64,000 nt of DNA from Chrysomallon squamiferum. Taxonomy: Eukaryota > Mollusca > Gastropoda > Neomphalida > Peltospiridae. Both the position numbers and the translations under genes were made by a program. Positions 24,401-35,569 of the stretch are shown piece by piece (position 1 is the stretch's first letter; every line of letters starts with the position of its first letter). The notes beneath the pieces are model-generated. The model was not told the origin of the DNA. It did no database searches and worked only from the letters and a program-made list of their open reading frames with translations. The stretch covers positions 23,353,755 through 23,417,754 of the forward strand of contig CM022670.1 in NCBI GenBank assembly GCA_012295275.1, written 5' to 3'.

Positions 24401-25377
24401 TAAATATAAAAACAAATTATTATTATTTAGTTCTTTTATAAAAAAGTGGAATAGTCAAAGTGGCTGATATTGCTTATGAAGTAATACCAGGTTTTCTTCC
24501 TTTTACAGCTATTGTAGAAATTATTCATGAAAAATCTCCAGAATTATCCAAAAACCAAATTTATATAGCTTACAATGTTATTAAGAAATCACTTCCAGAT
24601 GAATGGAAAAGTTCTATTAACAGAAATGCTAAAAAATTAACTTCTAATAAAGATTTATTTTTGTTTCAGAATAATGAAATGATAAATGTCAATAAATTTA
24701 CAGCTAAAATAATTTATTCTATTTTAATTTTAAAAAACTTTAAAGCACCAACTTGTGAAGAAAAATGGAATGAGCTTGGTTTTAATATATTCTGGAGACC
24801 AGTTTGGAAATGGATACACTATAGTGATAAATTTACTGAATTTATAGACTTAGATTTTAGAATAGTTCATCATATAATATATACATATAACAAATTATAT
24901 AAATATGGCAAAATCTCATCTAGTGTATGTCCAGTGTGTTTGAAGGATGATGAAGATTTGTGCCATTTATTTTTGTATTGTGAAGAATTGAAGGAATTAA
25001 TATCAATCTTTCATGAAATATGTATTTATATATTTAAGAATACAGGGTTTTCTCTAGAACAATTAAAAAGATTATTAATATTTGGATGTTATCTCAAAAT
25101 TGAAAATAGTACAATAGAATTTATTAATATTATTCTTTCAATTTATAGAATAACAGTGTTCAAAAGGCGTGTAATAGCTCAAATGAAAGGAACAAATATC
25201 AATATAATACATTTTTTTAGAAATTATATGTATCAGTGCTTTAAAATCATTCTAAATCAATATCGTATTCAAAACAAACTTTCAATTTTTATTAACAAAT
25301 ATGTTAAGAACAATATTTTCCTAGAACTAAAAGATGACATACTTATTTTCAAATATCCTTTGGAAAGCTACAAATAA
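21490..25377 (+). pseudogene. LINE ORF2: APE endonuclease / reverse transcriptase, interrupted by about ten frameshifts
   Basis: ORF2 nicks target DNA and reverse-transcribes element RNA at the nick. Endonuclease motifs, in order: SINVNGLRD and FLQETFW (frame from 21490), YAPN (about 21850), AGDFND (about 21928) and SDHN (about 22198). They fall in different frames. RT motifs: NKSPGLDG (about 22900), LKNFRPISLLN (about 23080), KIDQEKAFDRV (about 23290), TRGVRQGCPISM (about 23455) and HADDTT (23596-23613). The usual Y/F before ADD is His. The C-terminal frame (24460-25377) has C-P-V-C-x8-H-x4-C at about 24928-24981. Frames change near 21705-21720, 21770, 22040-22060, 22120, 22210, 22430, 22975, 23025, 23920, 24045, 24140 and 24460, many in or beside A-runs. 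The start could also be the Met at 21526. Confidence 0.9.
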
Positions 25378-25604
25378 TCAATATAGATAAATCATGGAAA
25401 TGGATAAAAGAATTAATACTATAAAATACTGTAAATATATATGAATATTCCAAATAAATAAGTATGCATGCATGTGAGTGTGACTGAGTGTGTGAGAGGA
25501 AATAGTTTTTGTTATTGTTATTTACAGCTGTAATGTTTTTTTTAATTGTGTACAACTGGTGATTATACTAATAAAGATAAAAAAAAAGCGAAAAAAAAAA
25601 AAAA
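25378..25604 (+). other. LINE 3' UTR and A-rich tail
   Basis: This AT-rich stretch follows the ORF2 stop. It has a short TGTGAGTG-type GT-rich patch, AATAAA at 25570-25575 and a tail of A-runs interrupted by GCG (25578-25604). The tail abuts the right flanking repeat. Confidence 0.8.
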
Positions 25605-25898
25605 TCTATACGTATATCTCTATCAGTCTATCTACAAGTCTGTCTGGATGTCTACATACCCATATGTCTATATCTATATAACCGTCTGTCTGTCTATCTA
25701 TCTGGGGTTTTTTTCTATCTGTATATTATATTTATTCCTTCACTTAACCCAAATTCTCTTTTATACCTTATTTTATTCTGATTCTATTTTTTTTTTTTTT
25801 TTTTTTTTTAATCCGGAAATAACTTCATTATTTTGAGATATATGGCAATTTCACTTGCAGAACTTCAGTTAGAGAAGAGAGAGTGTAAAAAATTAGTA

Positions 25899-25936
<38 letters not shown>

Positions 25937-25956
25937 AGTTTTTCAATTAAAAAGAT
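25605..25956 (+). repeat. Right copy of the 343/352-bp direct repeat (putative target-site duplication)
   Basis: It begins TCTATACGTATATC immediately after the LINE A-tail and ends TTCAATTAAAAAGAT, after which sequence unique to the right flank starts (ATCGCTTGTGG). It differs from the left copy mainly in the lengths of the internal T-run and A-run, plus two or three small changes. No coding potential is credible. Confidence 0.88.
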
Positions 25957-26458
25957 ATCGCTTGTGGACACGTCTGCTGGAGCTCGTCAAGAGTCGATCA
26001 CTTGATTACATTTGTGGAAATTTACATGAAATCAGCCCGGTCTACACGATGATTAGCAGTCGTTGGAAAACCTCTCACCCACATGTAAGTGTGTATTTGT
26101 CGAAATTTATCACCCACACGACCGAAGACGTCTTTCAATTAGCTCGTCTCTTGTTATTAACACTCGAGTAATCTTTCAAAGATTTCTTTTGAGGATTAAT
26201 TATAAGATTGTTGGGGTTTTTTTTGGGTTTTTTTTCAAGAAAAGTATGGATGTACTGTAATGTTTTTCACTTCAAATTATTCTTTTGCTTTTGATCATTA
26301 TTTCTGTATTTTTGTTGTTGTTGTTGTTTGCTCATTGTTTTATTGTATTGTATTGAACTGTTGTTGTTGTTGTTCTGATTTTTGTCTTTTTGTGGGGGAT
26401 TTTAAAACAGGATTAATATATTTTATCGTAATTAGTATCACAAAATACTTTAAAGCTA

Positions 26459-26489
<31 letters not shown>

Positions 26490-28926
26490 GAAGAAGAAGA
26501 AGAAGAAAAAAAAAAAAAACAATAGTAAAAATTGATTTAATTAACTGATTTCTTTGGTTTTTGCTTGTTTATTTGTATTATCACTATTGACATCCGAATT
26601 CAATTATATTTTAACTATATTTTTGTCTCTGGTTTAATGTTAATGTTTGGAATAAAGAAACCTATGATTAGACAGAACACAGAGGTGAAATCAGACGTGC
26701 TGGAAACGTATTTCTGTGACGTAAGCATGATACAAATTAAACACACAAAGGCAATTAGCTGAAGAATACTATTTAGACAAATACGAAAAATGTTTAAAAA
26801 TCAGTGTTAATAACAAATTTTGAATTATATACAAATTCGCTTCCCTGCGTATTTAAATTTTACTTTTAAATAGACATTCAGAAAAGTTAGGTTACATGTA
26901 AAATGTCTCGTTCAAAACACGCTGTAACGGCTGTTTTCAATCCATGTATTTCGCGTTTATTAATTTTCTGCTTGTGGTGAATAATTCCATCTCAATTTAA
27001 CTATTTGTTCATCTATTCTGACCATGCACGAAAATAACCAATTCGCGAAACATATTACTCTGTTATTAAGAAGAAAAACGTAAAGGAAACAAAAAAAAAA
27101 AAAAAAGTGTTAAAGGTGTAAAAATGTTAACAGTGAGTTGGAAAAGTAGTGGATCATCCGAACGTTCGTCATTCATTCATTTTTTTCAAATCTATTTGAA
27201 ACCATGCGAAAATAAAAGAAAGTTAATTTCAGCGCTGTATTGGTGTATCGGTGAAAACATTAAGGGGGTCACCGTTGATTGTTGGGATGGGAATCTCGAG
27301 GGAGACATTACGAAGGGACGAGTGTTGCTTGCGAAAGAAGACGTCTTGCCAATCAACGCCTGTCGACAGTGAGAGTTTGCCGTGATGCAATCAAAAGGAT
27401 TTCAAATGTTTTCAAGCTGATTAGGCGAGAAACTGTCTTCAACCCAATTGCCATTTCATTGCTGCTTGGAATCCTTGAATGTTGGCAATGGTGATTTATG
27501 TAGCTTGGGCTTAAGCCTTGTTAGTTAAGATGCTTTTTTTCTTCCTATTTCTCCCCCACCCCCACCTTTGCTTTTCTCTGAAAACAAAATTCGAATTCCA
27601 AACCACTTCCATTTCGAAAGATATATGAGCATATATATATATATTTTTTATTATTGTTAAAAAGATTAATACTGTATTCCAACCCACGCCTGTGTGTAAG
27701 AAAGAATGGAGGATTTTTTTTAATTTCTTGAAGAGGCTGTATAAGTCGCTCAAGTTCTTTCTTTTTTTTTCGTTTATTTTATTTTATTTTATTTATTTAT
27801 TTTTTTTTTTTTTTTTTAGATTTTAGAGTTATGGGTTTTTTTTTAAATTTATTTATTTATTTATTTTGTTGTTGTTGTTGTTGAATAAAATGAACTTCAG
27901 GCTAATTTAAAAAATCAGTTTCTTACGTAAACACATATTTTTTTAATTATATACAGTCATTAATAATACACTTAATATTATCAGTAAATATATACACCAT
28001 GAACACCTCATCAACAACTGATATATATATATATATATATGTATATTACAATGAACGTTGTTGTTCAATATCTACGACGTACTTTGTCTTCTATTAACAT
28101 TCACGACAAGGAATAGATAAACGAGACGAGATAAATGTGGTTTTTGCTCGCTTAAGCACCCAGTCTGTCTGTTGTGATAAGAAACGCATTCATTATGGCG
28201 TACTGTCCTGCAGGATTAAACAGCAGGTAAGCCAGTCGGTGGAAACGGGCATAACACCTGTCACGTCACTTTCTTCACACATATTAAACAAATTGTCTGC
28301 TGAAATAATAGAACGGAAATTACATATCAGAATAAATCGAAGATTAAGTTGAAAATAACTGACAGACTGACCGCGTTATGACAGATCGGGTTAGAAAGGC
28401 GCTCATCCGTTTAATAAGAATTCATATAAACGACGCTGGAAAGAAGCGATGTTTTATGGTTTCTTCACTTAATTATGTCAGAGTTTTCCCCTTTGCTGTA
28501 CTTTTCAGTACGGTAAAATTAAACCTCACCGAAGCTGCTCCACAATAAAGTGAGAAATAGTGCAATTGCTCACGTTTGGGATTTTTTTTTTTTGTTGATG
28601 AAACAAACAAAACAACATAAAATATAGAATTTCTAAAGACACAAATTCAAAGATGGGTTAATTACACAGTTCACTTAATTAAACATTTTGAGGTTCTTAT
28701 AATTGTTTCTGTAAGGAGGCAGTTACTTCTGACTGTGATTATGAACATCAAAGGTAGATCAAAGTTGTAGAACTTTGTGTTGCTTTTAATAATTATGTAT
28801 TTTTTATTACATTTTTAAGGTAACTTCTCGAACATTATTATTTAGGTAAATCAAAGTTTTAGAATTATGTGTAGTTCTTAGAAATATCAGAAAGGTATAT
28901 ACAGTTATTAATTTTTATGAGAAATT
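25957..28926. other. Gene-free region right of the LINE
   Basis: No supported gene. It contains a unique island at 25957-26180, TTG repeats near 26313-26375, AAAT/AAG repeats at 26461-26518, T-rich DNA at 27760-27885, (AT)n at 28019-28042 and a unique island at about 28120-28420. An open frame at 27124-27372 is not recognisable as a known protein. A weak duplication (AGGTARATCAAAGTT) recurs at 28752 and 28844. Confidence 0.5.
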
Positions 28927-29778
28927 ATGGAGATCATTACGACGGAGAGAGGTCCAAGAAAGCTTTGTATTGAAGGATTTATGCATGTTGAGAAAATGGC
29001 TAAGAAGAACTGGATTATGTGGCAATGTGGGCAACAACGATCCTCTGGCAATAAAACGGCAGTTACCACTGATGTTAATGAGTTCTATGGTATCCACGAT
29101 CCTGATCATGACGAAGTGGCCTTTGAGGTGACCAAGGTGCTCTCATCCCAGAAGGAGAAAGCTGTGAACAACAAAGCAAGACCTGCTCAGATCGAGGATG
29201 GAGATCTTCACGAAGCATCCAACTCAGTCCGAGCTAATCTGTGGAGAATGGACACAGGAATGTTTCTAGCATTTGTTCCACAGTAGATACAGAAAGATCC
29301 AGGACCTTCAGCTTACTAAACTGAGTCAGTCTGAGAGGGATTTCAAGATGTTTGCAGGGAGGATCGATGGTCTGGCCTTTCTACCTTTGAACCACGTGAA
29401 GGATGGTATGGCTTTCCTCCGTGACAGCATCCCTGATTTTTGAGATCTGGAGGAACTGTTAAATTATTTTGAGCAGAGCTATGTGAATGGGACATTCCGA
29501 CGAGCTCAGCAAGACGGTGCAGCTGTGATGCGTATTCGTCAGAGAGCGACTATGTTTCCACCAGGTGTCTGGAATGTCCTTGACATCACTCTTTCAGATG
29601 GTTCCAAAACTAACAACATCTGTGAGTCATGGAACATCGGATTCCAGAGACTGGTTGGCCATGAGCATCCTTTTGTCTGGAGAACCTACGGAAAGATCAG
29701 GCACTGATTTCCACCTCCATCGTTCAATATCAGCGAGGTGAACCACACAGGAAGAGGGTGAAGACGTCCATTCAGTAG
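28927..29778 (+). pseudogene. FLYWCH zinc-finger / MULE-transposase-like gene with its transposase core deleted
   Basis: The 5' part (28927 to about 29255) encodes ERGPRKLCIEGFMHV, NWIMWQC, TTDVNEFY, HDPDHDE and VRANLWRMDT. This is the order of the N-terminal FLYWCH-type domain in a widespread family of animal FLYWCH/MULE proteins. The second zinc-ligand cysteine is missing in the GNKTAVTT segment. After MDT the sequence jumps to what in relatives is the region just after the MULE domain: RYRKIQDLQL, GLAFLPLNHVKDGMAFLRD, YFEQSYVNGTFRR, FPPGVWNV, TNNICESWN, LVGHEHPFVWR. Breaks are a frameshift near 29260-29285, a TGA inside the IPDF/DLEE segment (about 29441), and a further frameshift near 29685. 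After that the tail LRKDQALIST...KTSIQ ends at TAG 29776-29778. It has no introns and is GC-richer than its surroundings. It is a dead copy; the catalytic transposase is absent. Confidence 0.8.
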
Positions 29779-32217
29779 ATGCAAAGCAGACTGCACAATT
29801 TGTGTCTGGATTATAAATAAGGCTGATTTAGAACTAATTTTGTTATCTTATCTTTTTTTTGTGGTTTTTTTTATTATTATTATTTTTTTATTTATCAGCC
29901 AACCATTAACACATACATACCGTAACCTAAAATAATCATCACCATCATAATTTTCTGTTTTTTATTTTTTATTTTTTTCAGAATTTTTGTTGTTGTTATA
30001 ATTGGTTTGTGTTTTTTTTTTTTTTTAAATAATTCTTTTAAAAAGACTAAAATAACAAATGATTGCATGTCAATATTGCATTACTTTATCAGTTAAGTTC
30101 ATTATTCACGGTATATTTAATTAATTTGCACGTAACGAAATTTTCCATTTTGGTACTTATTTTTGAACCGGTGATATATATTATTCCCGACAACTTTGAC
30201 AGCGGTCACTACAGATTAGACTGTTGTGAGTCATCAGATTATTCAAGCCTTCTGGAAATAAGCTGTTTTACTCTGGCTTCATACTAGTTTCTTAGCCATT
30301 ATACTTCTCAAAATAATTCTCGGCATGTCTATATAATTTTTTTCTCACAAACAAATTATGCAATATTTGGGTTAAAATTTTCTTCATAATGTAATATATT
30401 TGTCATTTCGTTTCTGAGGCAAATAAAAGCTTGATTATTTTGTTCAAGTGTGTGTAGTGACTTCCACATACAGATATGTCAGGTAAACGAGGAAGATGTT
30501 TGGAGGTTATAGCTGTTTACGATATATTTTATCATTTTCAACACGAGTAGGTCTTCAGATCATTTCACAACAACACAACTAATACAGATTTTGACAATGG
30601 TCAGATCTGGAAAAAAATTAAAAGTCTGCTGGACAACTAAATGCAGTTTTAAACGAATTAATATTGATTAATGAACACGTTGTTACAAATTTTAATGCAA
30701 TATATTTTAGAAACATTCCAAAAAAAAAACCCCAAAACAAATAAACACAATAAATACAATTTTCGTTTAACTTTTACACGCTTTTGAAAATCTATACTTA
30801 ATATAAAACTGTCAATTTCGTATCGTTTCATCATGCCTACATTAATTATCTTTTCGCATTTTTAAGAATTATTAAACAACATGAATGTACACTAATAATT
30901 TAAAAATAAAGTTAACCTGTTGTTTCTAAAGAAATTAGATAAAATAACCAGGAACAGAGAAACGATGGTATAACATAATGAAATCTAGACAAGAATTGTA
31001 TAAAGATACGATCCATGAAAGCACCGTTGGTAGGACGGTGGCTTTCTTCTGCAAAATTCCTCTACAATAAATTCAAATTGCGCCGTTATGAGTTATTACT
31101 GTCATGAATCTTTACATAAACCCTTAACTTAACCAGGGTGTGAGCCAAGCTTATAAAAACGTATAATATAAATACCTATGTAATAAATTCTAACTGCACC
31201 GCTATGAATTATTGTTACCATTAACCTTCATGTAAACCTTTAGCGAAGTAAATCCTTGGATAATGAACGGATTAAAACTTATTGGTTAGAACATTCGCTT
31301 GGATTCGATGAGGTGCGGAATCTATCTTCCTTCATCTTGCAGATGATTTATTGTCTGTTTCTACAAGTTCTTCTCGCCTGGTTTACAAAGGCCATGTTTC
31401 AGTCTCTGTGAAATATACGCCGTCAGAAAATTTCATTATTCGTATCATCAGTAATAAAACCAAAAATCTATAATTATATCCGATACCTATTAAAATATCT
31501 TGAGGCTAGACAGGAATTTGACCAAGCAGAAGACACCCTGAGAAAAACAGATCATGTTATGTATCATGCCAACCAGGCCTCAGTGCCAACCAACGAGCTA
31601 TATAATAATAAAATATTTCTTATTAAACATATGTCTGACAGGTAATACACAACAGTTTGATGACAGGTAGGCTACATAAACATATTTTTCCATAATTCGT
31701 TTACTTTATATTTGGCAAAAAATGTACAAACAGTTCTAAATAACTCAGACTGATGCAATAATCAAATCATTAGCTTTAACAAAGGTAGCATATGCGATAT
31801 CGTACCGGAATTCCACTCCACAGATTCATGGAGTAATAGACTATGCTGGGTTTTCTCTCTGTACACAATTATGATCCTGACGCAGTCATGAACAGACAAA
31901 TCAAGTTCCTCAGTGGACTGTCTAAGCCAGACGTTTTTCTCTATAGTATCTGCTCCCGGTTCACAGTCGGGTTACGAGTGAGTTGGTATTATTAAACTGC
32001 TCTCATTGATTTTGAAGGAGTTTCTGATATAAGTCGTTACAGTTGTGTCAGCTAGTTCCTGCAGGCGCATGATGGAGTGTGGCCCCATTTGGGTCTTTTG
32101 TGAATTCAATTTCCGTATCATTGTGCCGCCATGTTCTCTTTCCAACGTCGTTTGACGAGTCACATCTTAGTTAAAGCCGCAGTGAGAAAATACATAACAT
32201 TAATTTTGTTTTAAAGT
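29779..32217. other. Gene-free region with a diverged tandem duplication
   Basis: No supported gene. T-rich DNA lies at 29850-30030 and unique islands at about 30420-30650 and 31000-32170. A minus-strand open frame at 31972-32163 is not recognised. The 116-bp-period duplication is listed separately. Confidence 0.5.
31066..31250 (+). repeat. Diverged tandem duplication, period 116 bp
   Basis: A block starting AATAAATTCAAATTGCGCCG at 31066 recurs, diverged, as AATAAATTCTAACTGCACCG at 31182. Similarity continues for about 65 bp (TTATTACTGTCATGAATCTT against TTATTGTTACCATTAACCTT). No function is visible. Confidence 0.7.
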
Positions 32218-32236
32218 TGTAGTAGTAGTAGTAGTG

Positions 32237-32276
<40 letters not shown>

Positions 32277-32278
32277 AC

Positions 32279-32347
<69 letters not shown>

Positions 32348-32935
32348 AGTATAGTAGTAGTAGGTGCAATAGTAGTTGTAATCAGTAGTAGTAGTACTTA
32401 GTAGTAGTAGTAGTAGTAGTAAATTAGTAGGTGCAATAGTAGTTGCAATCATAGTAGTAGTTGTAGTAGTAATATAATAGTATAAAAAGTAATAGAAAGA
32501 ACAGTAACAACTAATATAATAGTGATACAGGTAATAGAAAGAACAGTAACAACTAAGTCGTAGTCGTAGCAATAGTAAGGTATAAAAATAGTAGTGGTAA
32601 CAGTAACAATAGACTGGTAATCGTAGTGGTAGAATCAGCAAAAGTAATAATAGTAATAATAGTAGTAATAGTAGTAATAGTAGTAGTAGTAATAGCAGTA
32701 GTGGCAGTAGTAGTTATAGTAATAGTAGCAGTAATATCATCTGCAGTGATATAATTTGTTTGTAAACCTGAAATAATAATAGTAGTTGCAAAAGCAGCAG
32801 TTCTAAAAGTAGTAGTAGTAGTAATAGTAGTAATAGTAGTAGTAGTAGTAGCAATAAAAACAGTAATAGTAGTAATGGTAGTGAAAGTAGTAATGGGTGT
32901 GGTGGTAGAAGTAGTAGTAGCAGAAGCAAAGATGA
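32218..32935. repeat. Long (AGT/TAG)n trinucleotide field
   Basis: Near-pure TAG repeats run over about 32218-32345. They are then degenerate (TAGTAG mixed with TAA, CAG, GCA and AAG units) to about 32935. Minus-strand poly-Tyr and poly-Leu frames are translations of the repeat. Confidence 0.95.
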
Positions 32936-33715
32936 TTCTTATTTAGAGCCATGTTTAAATGAATTTATTTTGCATTAGTGTACATATCTTATCAGCTGCG
33001 CTTTGTTCAAGCTTCAAAGAGTTCCACATCAGACAGTGCTGAACTATTTGACAGTTTTCATACATTACTGAACTGAAGATTAGGAAACTATTTGAGATGC
33101 AGGTGTACCTAGTAATGTTCAGTTTCAAATAAATAAACTGCGTTGTGAAATTAAGGTAATGTTATATAAAACCTATTAAAAGTTATAAATATTACGGTTA
33201 GCTGGCAGCAGAGACAGAATTCTAAGTCAGTTTATTCGACTGTTCATCAAACACTGGTGATTATTCGAGAACTCTGGAGTATATATTCTGATAAACTGAG
33301 AAGTTTTATTGCATACATACACTTTCATTGCCATTATTTTTCTGTACGCCATTGTATTTTATGAAGCGCGACCAGAAACCAGACTCCTTGGTTAATTGGG
33401 TTTGGCCCGAGTTTCAAAAAAAGCGGATCGTATCAGAGGATAATCTTGTTCTTTGATATAATAATTTATGGTTTCGGAGAAGGATCTAAATGTTTTTTTT
33501 ATATGACCTATGACGAGGTGTATTTCTTAAGAGTCTAAAAATGTTCAGATTGATAGTAAGTTAGGGAGTGTTTTTTGTAGTCAGACAAGACGTAACACGT
33601 ATTAGAGGAAATGCTCACTGATGTGTCGCTGACGTCGTGTAATTACTGACTACAGCTATCGCCGTTCACGTCGGTGTTGCTTTTATTAGTTTTACTAATC
33701 GCAATAATAATCATA
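32936..33715. other. Unique stretch between two (AGT)n fields
   Basis: I see no gene. A GC-richer unique part lies at about 33360-33470 and 33580-33690, the latter with a TGACGTCG CRE-like word near 33630. Confidence 0.45.
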
Positions 33716-33716
33716 G

Positions 33717-34045
33717 ATGTATATAACAGCAGCATCAGCAGTAATGGGAGTAGTAATAACATTAGCAGCAGCAGCAGTAGTAATAGTAGTAGTTGTACCA
33801 CCAATAGTAATAGTTTTTAATAGTGGCAGTAGTATAGTAGTAATGGCAATGGTAACAATAATTGTAGCTGTTGTAATAATAATAGCTGACGTAATAGTAG
33901 GAGTATCAGTATCAGTAATAGAGTAGTAATAGTAATAGCTGTAGTGGTCGTTGTTGTTGTCTTGTAATAGTAGTAGTTGCAGCTGTAGTAGTAGTGGGTG
34001 AGGCGACAACAGGATTCATAACAGTAATAACAGTAGTAATCGTTA
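33717..34045. repeat. Second degenerate (AGT/TAG)n field
   Basis: About 330 bp of degenerate AGT, AAT and GCA trinucleotides of the same class as 32218-32935. Open frames on both strands (poly-Val/Ile; poly-Thr/Tyr) are repeat translations. Confidence 0.9.
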
Positions 34046-34189
34046 ATATCTTTTAATTTTGTCTCGGCAACATTATTTAGACCTAATAATAAAAACATGA
34101 TAAACGATATTCCCACTTCATAACGTTAGAGAGGAGTTAACACACGAAACAAATTTAAATTAATTATAATTGTCAAAATGAAATGACAC

Positions 34190-34520
34190 GCTGTTACACA
34201 TTATGATATAAATTTATGCACAAAGTCGTGGCGCTGGAGAAATATAGATGAGGATGAACAAATAAGTGTCGATCAACACCTGGATTCCAGTCTTCATAAC
34301 CCGATGATTGATGCGACCATAAATCAGCTGTCAGATCTGCGAGAAATATCGAAGCTTTTTCCATTTCCCACATCATCGATAAGGAGCAGAAATGCAAACA
34401 AGGGTAATAGGTTCTTTCTGAAATGAAGGGTTTCTGCTCAAACGATTCAATGGCTTAAGACAAAATCAAAGACGTTCTGATGACAGATCACCGATTGGCC
34501 GATAATTGCATGAACAAGAA
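34190..34520. promoter_or_regulatory. Unique island with clustered HOX/PBX-, TALE- and E-box-like words (enhancer candidate)
   Basis: About 300 bp of balanced composition, free of simple repeats. TGATTGATG (34305-34313), CCATAAATCA (34317-34326), CAGCTG (34325-34330) and CTGTCA (34328-34333) overlap within 30 bp. There is no coding signal. Regulatory function is inferred from motif density and island character only. Confidence 0.3.
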
Positions 34521-35057
34521 CTGAATTTTTTTTTTTTTCTTCCTTTCCCAAATTGAATTTAGTTTGTATACTGGATCAGCCATATAGATTTACTATTGAA
34601 AAGTTTACCAACCGTGAGTCTTTTTTTTATTTTTTTTATTTTGTTTAATTACATTTTATTTGTATTTATTTATTTCATTTTATTTTGGTGTTTATCTTAA
34701 TAGATCTTGTTAACAGAAAATAAAATCTAGTGACATTTCTGCAGGAAGAGACTGAACAGTGTTGAACCGATTTGGAAACGCTTGTTTTGCCGCTGAAGCA
34801 AACGTTTAGCTTTTGGACTCAGTCTTATATGACTTGGAACATCTCTTCGATATAGAGGGAAGATTAACTGAGTTGTCATTTAGAAGAGAGATAATTTAAT
34901 TTAATGAATAAGTCCAGAGCAAAACAAAATAATAAATATAAATTTTTATTTTATTTTTGTTATTAATTAATTGAAAATAAAGTAAAATAAAGGAAAAAGA
35001 AAAGAAAAAAGAAAGAAAGAAAGAACGAAGGAAAAAAAAGAGATCAGTTAAAATACA

Positions 35058-35088
<31 letters not shown>

Positions 35089-35540
35089 TTAATAAACCCA
35101 CAAAAAACCACACCAAACCGAATAATTATTTACTGTTGAGTCTTTCATTCATATTTTTTTTTTTTACAGCTATAAAATATCTACATATATGCGTATTTTA
35201 TCTTCTTTATAAAATATTTCATTTAGCCAAAACTACCATGTTCTGTTCTAACGAAACTGCAAACATCGTCCAACCTGAGAATATTTGAGAATCTATTCTT
35301 TGTATATGTACGACCATGTGCAACTTACACAGATTTATATAGTGAAAGAATTTAAGTACAACTTAAACTCAACTATTTCTAATGACGAAAACCTTCGAAG
35401 TATTTGATGTTTTACCGTACTGAATTTTTTTTTTCTTTCTTCTTCTTCTTCTTCTTCTTCTTCTATTTTTTTTTATTTAACTCTAGAAATTATTGGAGAA
35501 ATGTATAATTTAAAAATCTAAATTTGGCGCTGAAATGCAT
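34521..35540. other. AT-rich gene-free stretch with homopolymers
   Basis: Nothing coding is visible. It has T-rich DNA at 34620-34690, A-rich/GAAA-like sequence at 34985-35040, an A-run at about 35057-35082 and (TTC)n at 35438-35463. Confidence 0.6.
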
Positions 35541-35569
35541 TAAAATACCAGTCGTGTGAAATCGACTGA

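Larger units (their letters stand above)
20231..25604 (+). mobile_element. Tx1/L1-like non-LTR retrotransposon (LINE), about 5.4 kb, full-length but frameshifted
   Basis: The element has a short 5' UTR starting GGACTTCCGGTTAGGG. ORF1 carries zinc knuckles, and ORF2 carries an APE-type endonuclease, a reverse transcriptase and a C-terminal CCHC motif. A short 3' UTR has AATAAA at 25570-25575 and an A-rich tail to 25604. There are no LTRs, integrase or protease. ORF1 with CCHC knuckles plus an APE endonuclease and a C-terminal CCHC in ORF2 is the layout of the Tx1 branch of the L1 group; this clade assignment is from memory of the family. It lies between direct repeats of about 343 bp. ORF2 has about ten frameshifts, so this copy as written could not make a full ORF2 protein. 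Its AT-rich codon use contrasts with the FLYWCH pseudogene downstream. Confidence 0.92.

Noticed and set aside
19888-25956. LTR retrotransposon interpretation of the flanking direct repeats
   Set aside because: The internal part is a LINE (APE endonuclease, no integrase, protease or RNase H block), has its own 3' A-tail inside the right repeat, and shows no TG...CA ends, primer-binding site or polypurine tract.
27124-27372. 82-residue open frame
   Set aside because: No recognisable domain and no splice or promoter context; chance frame in a unique stretch cannot be excluded.
31972-32163. 63-residue minus-strand open frame
   Set aside because: No domain and no supporting context.
32171-32929. 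Minus-strand poly-Tyr and poly-Leu open frames
   Set aside because: Translation of the (AGT)n field.
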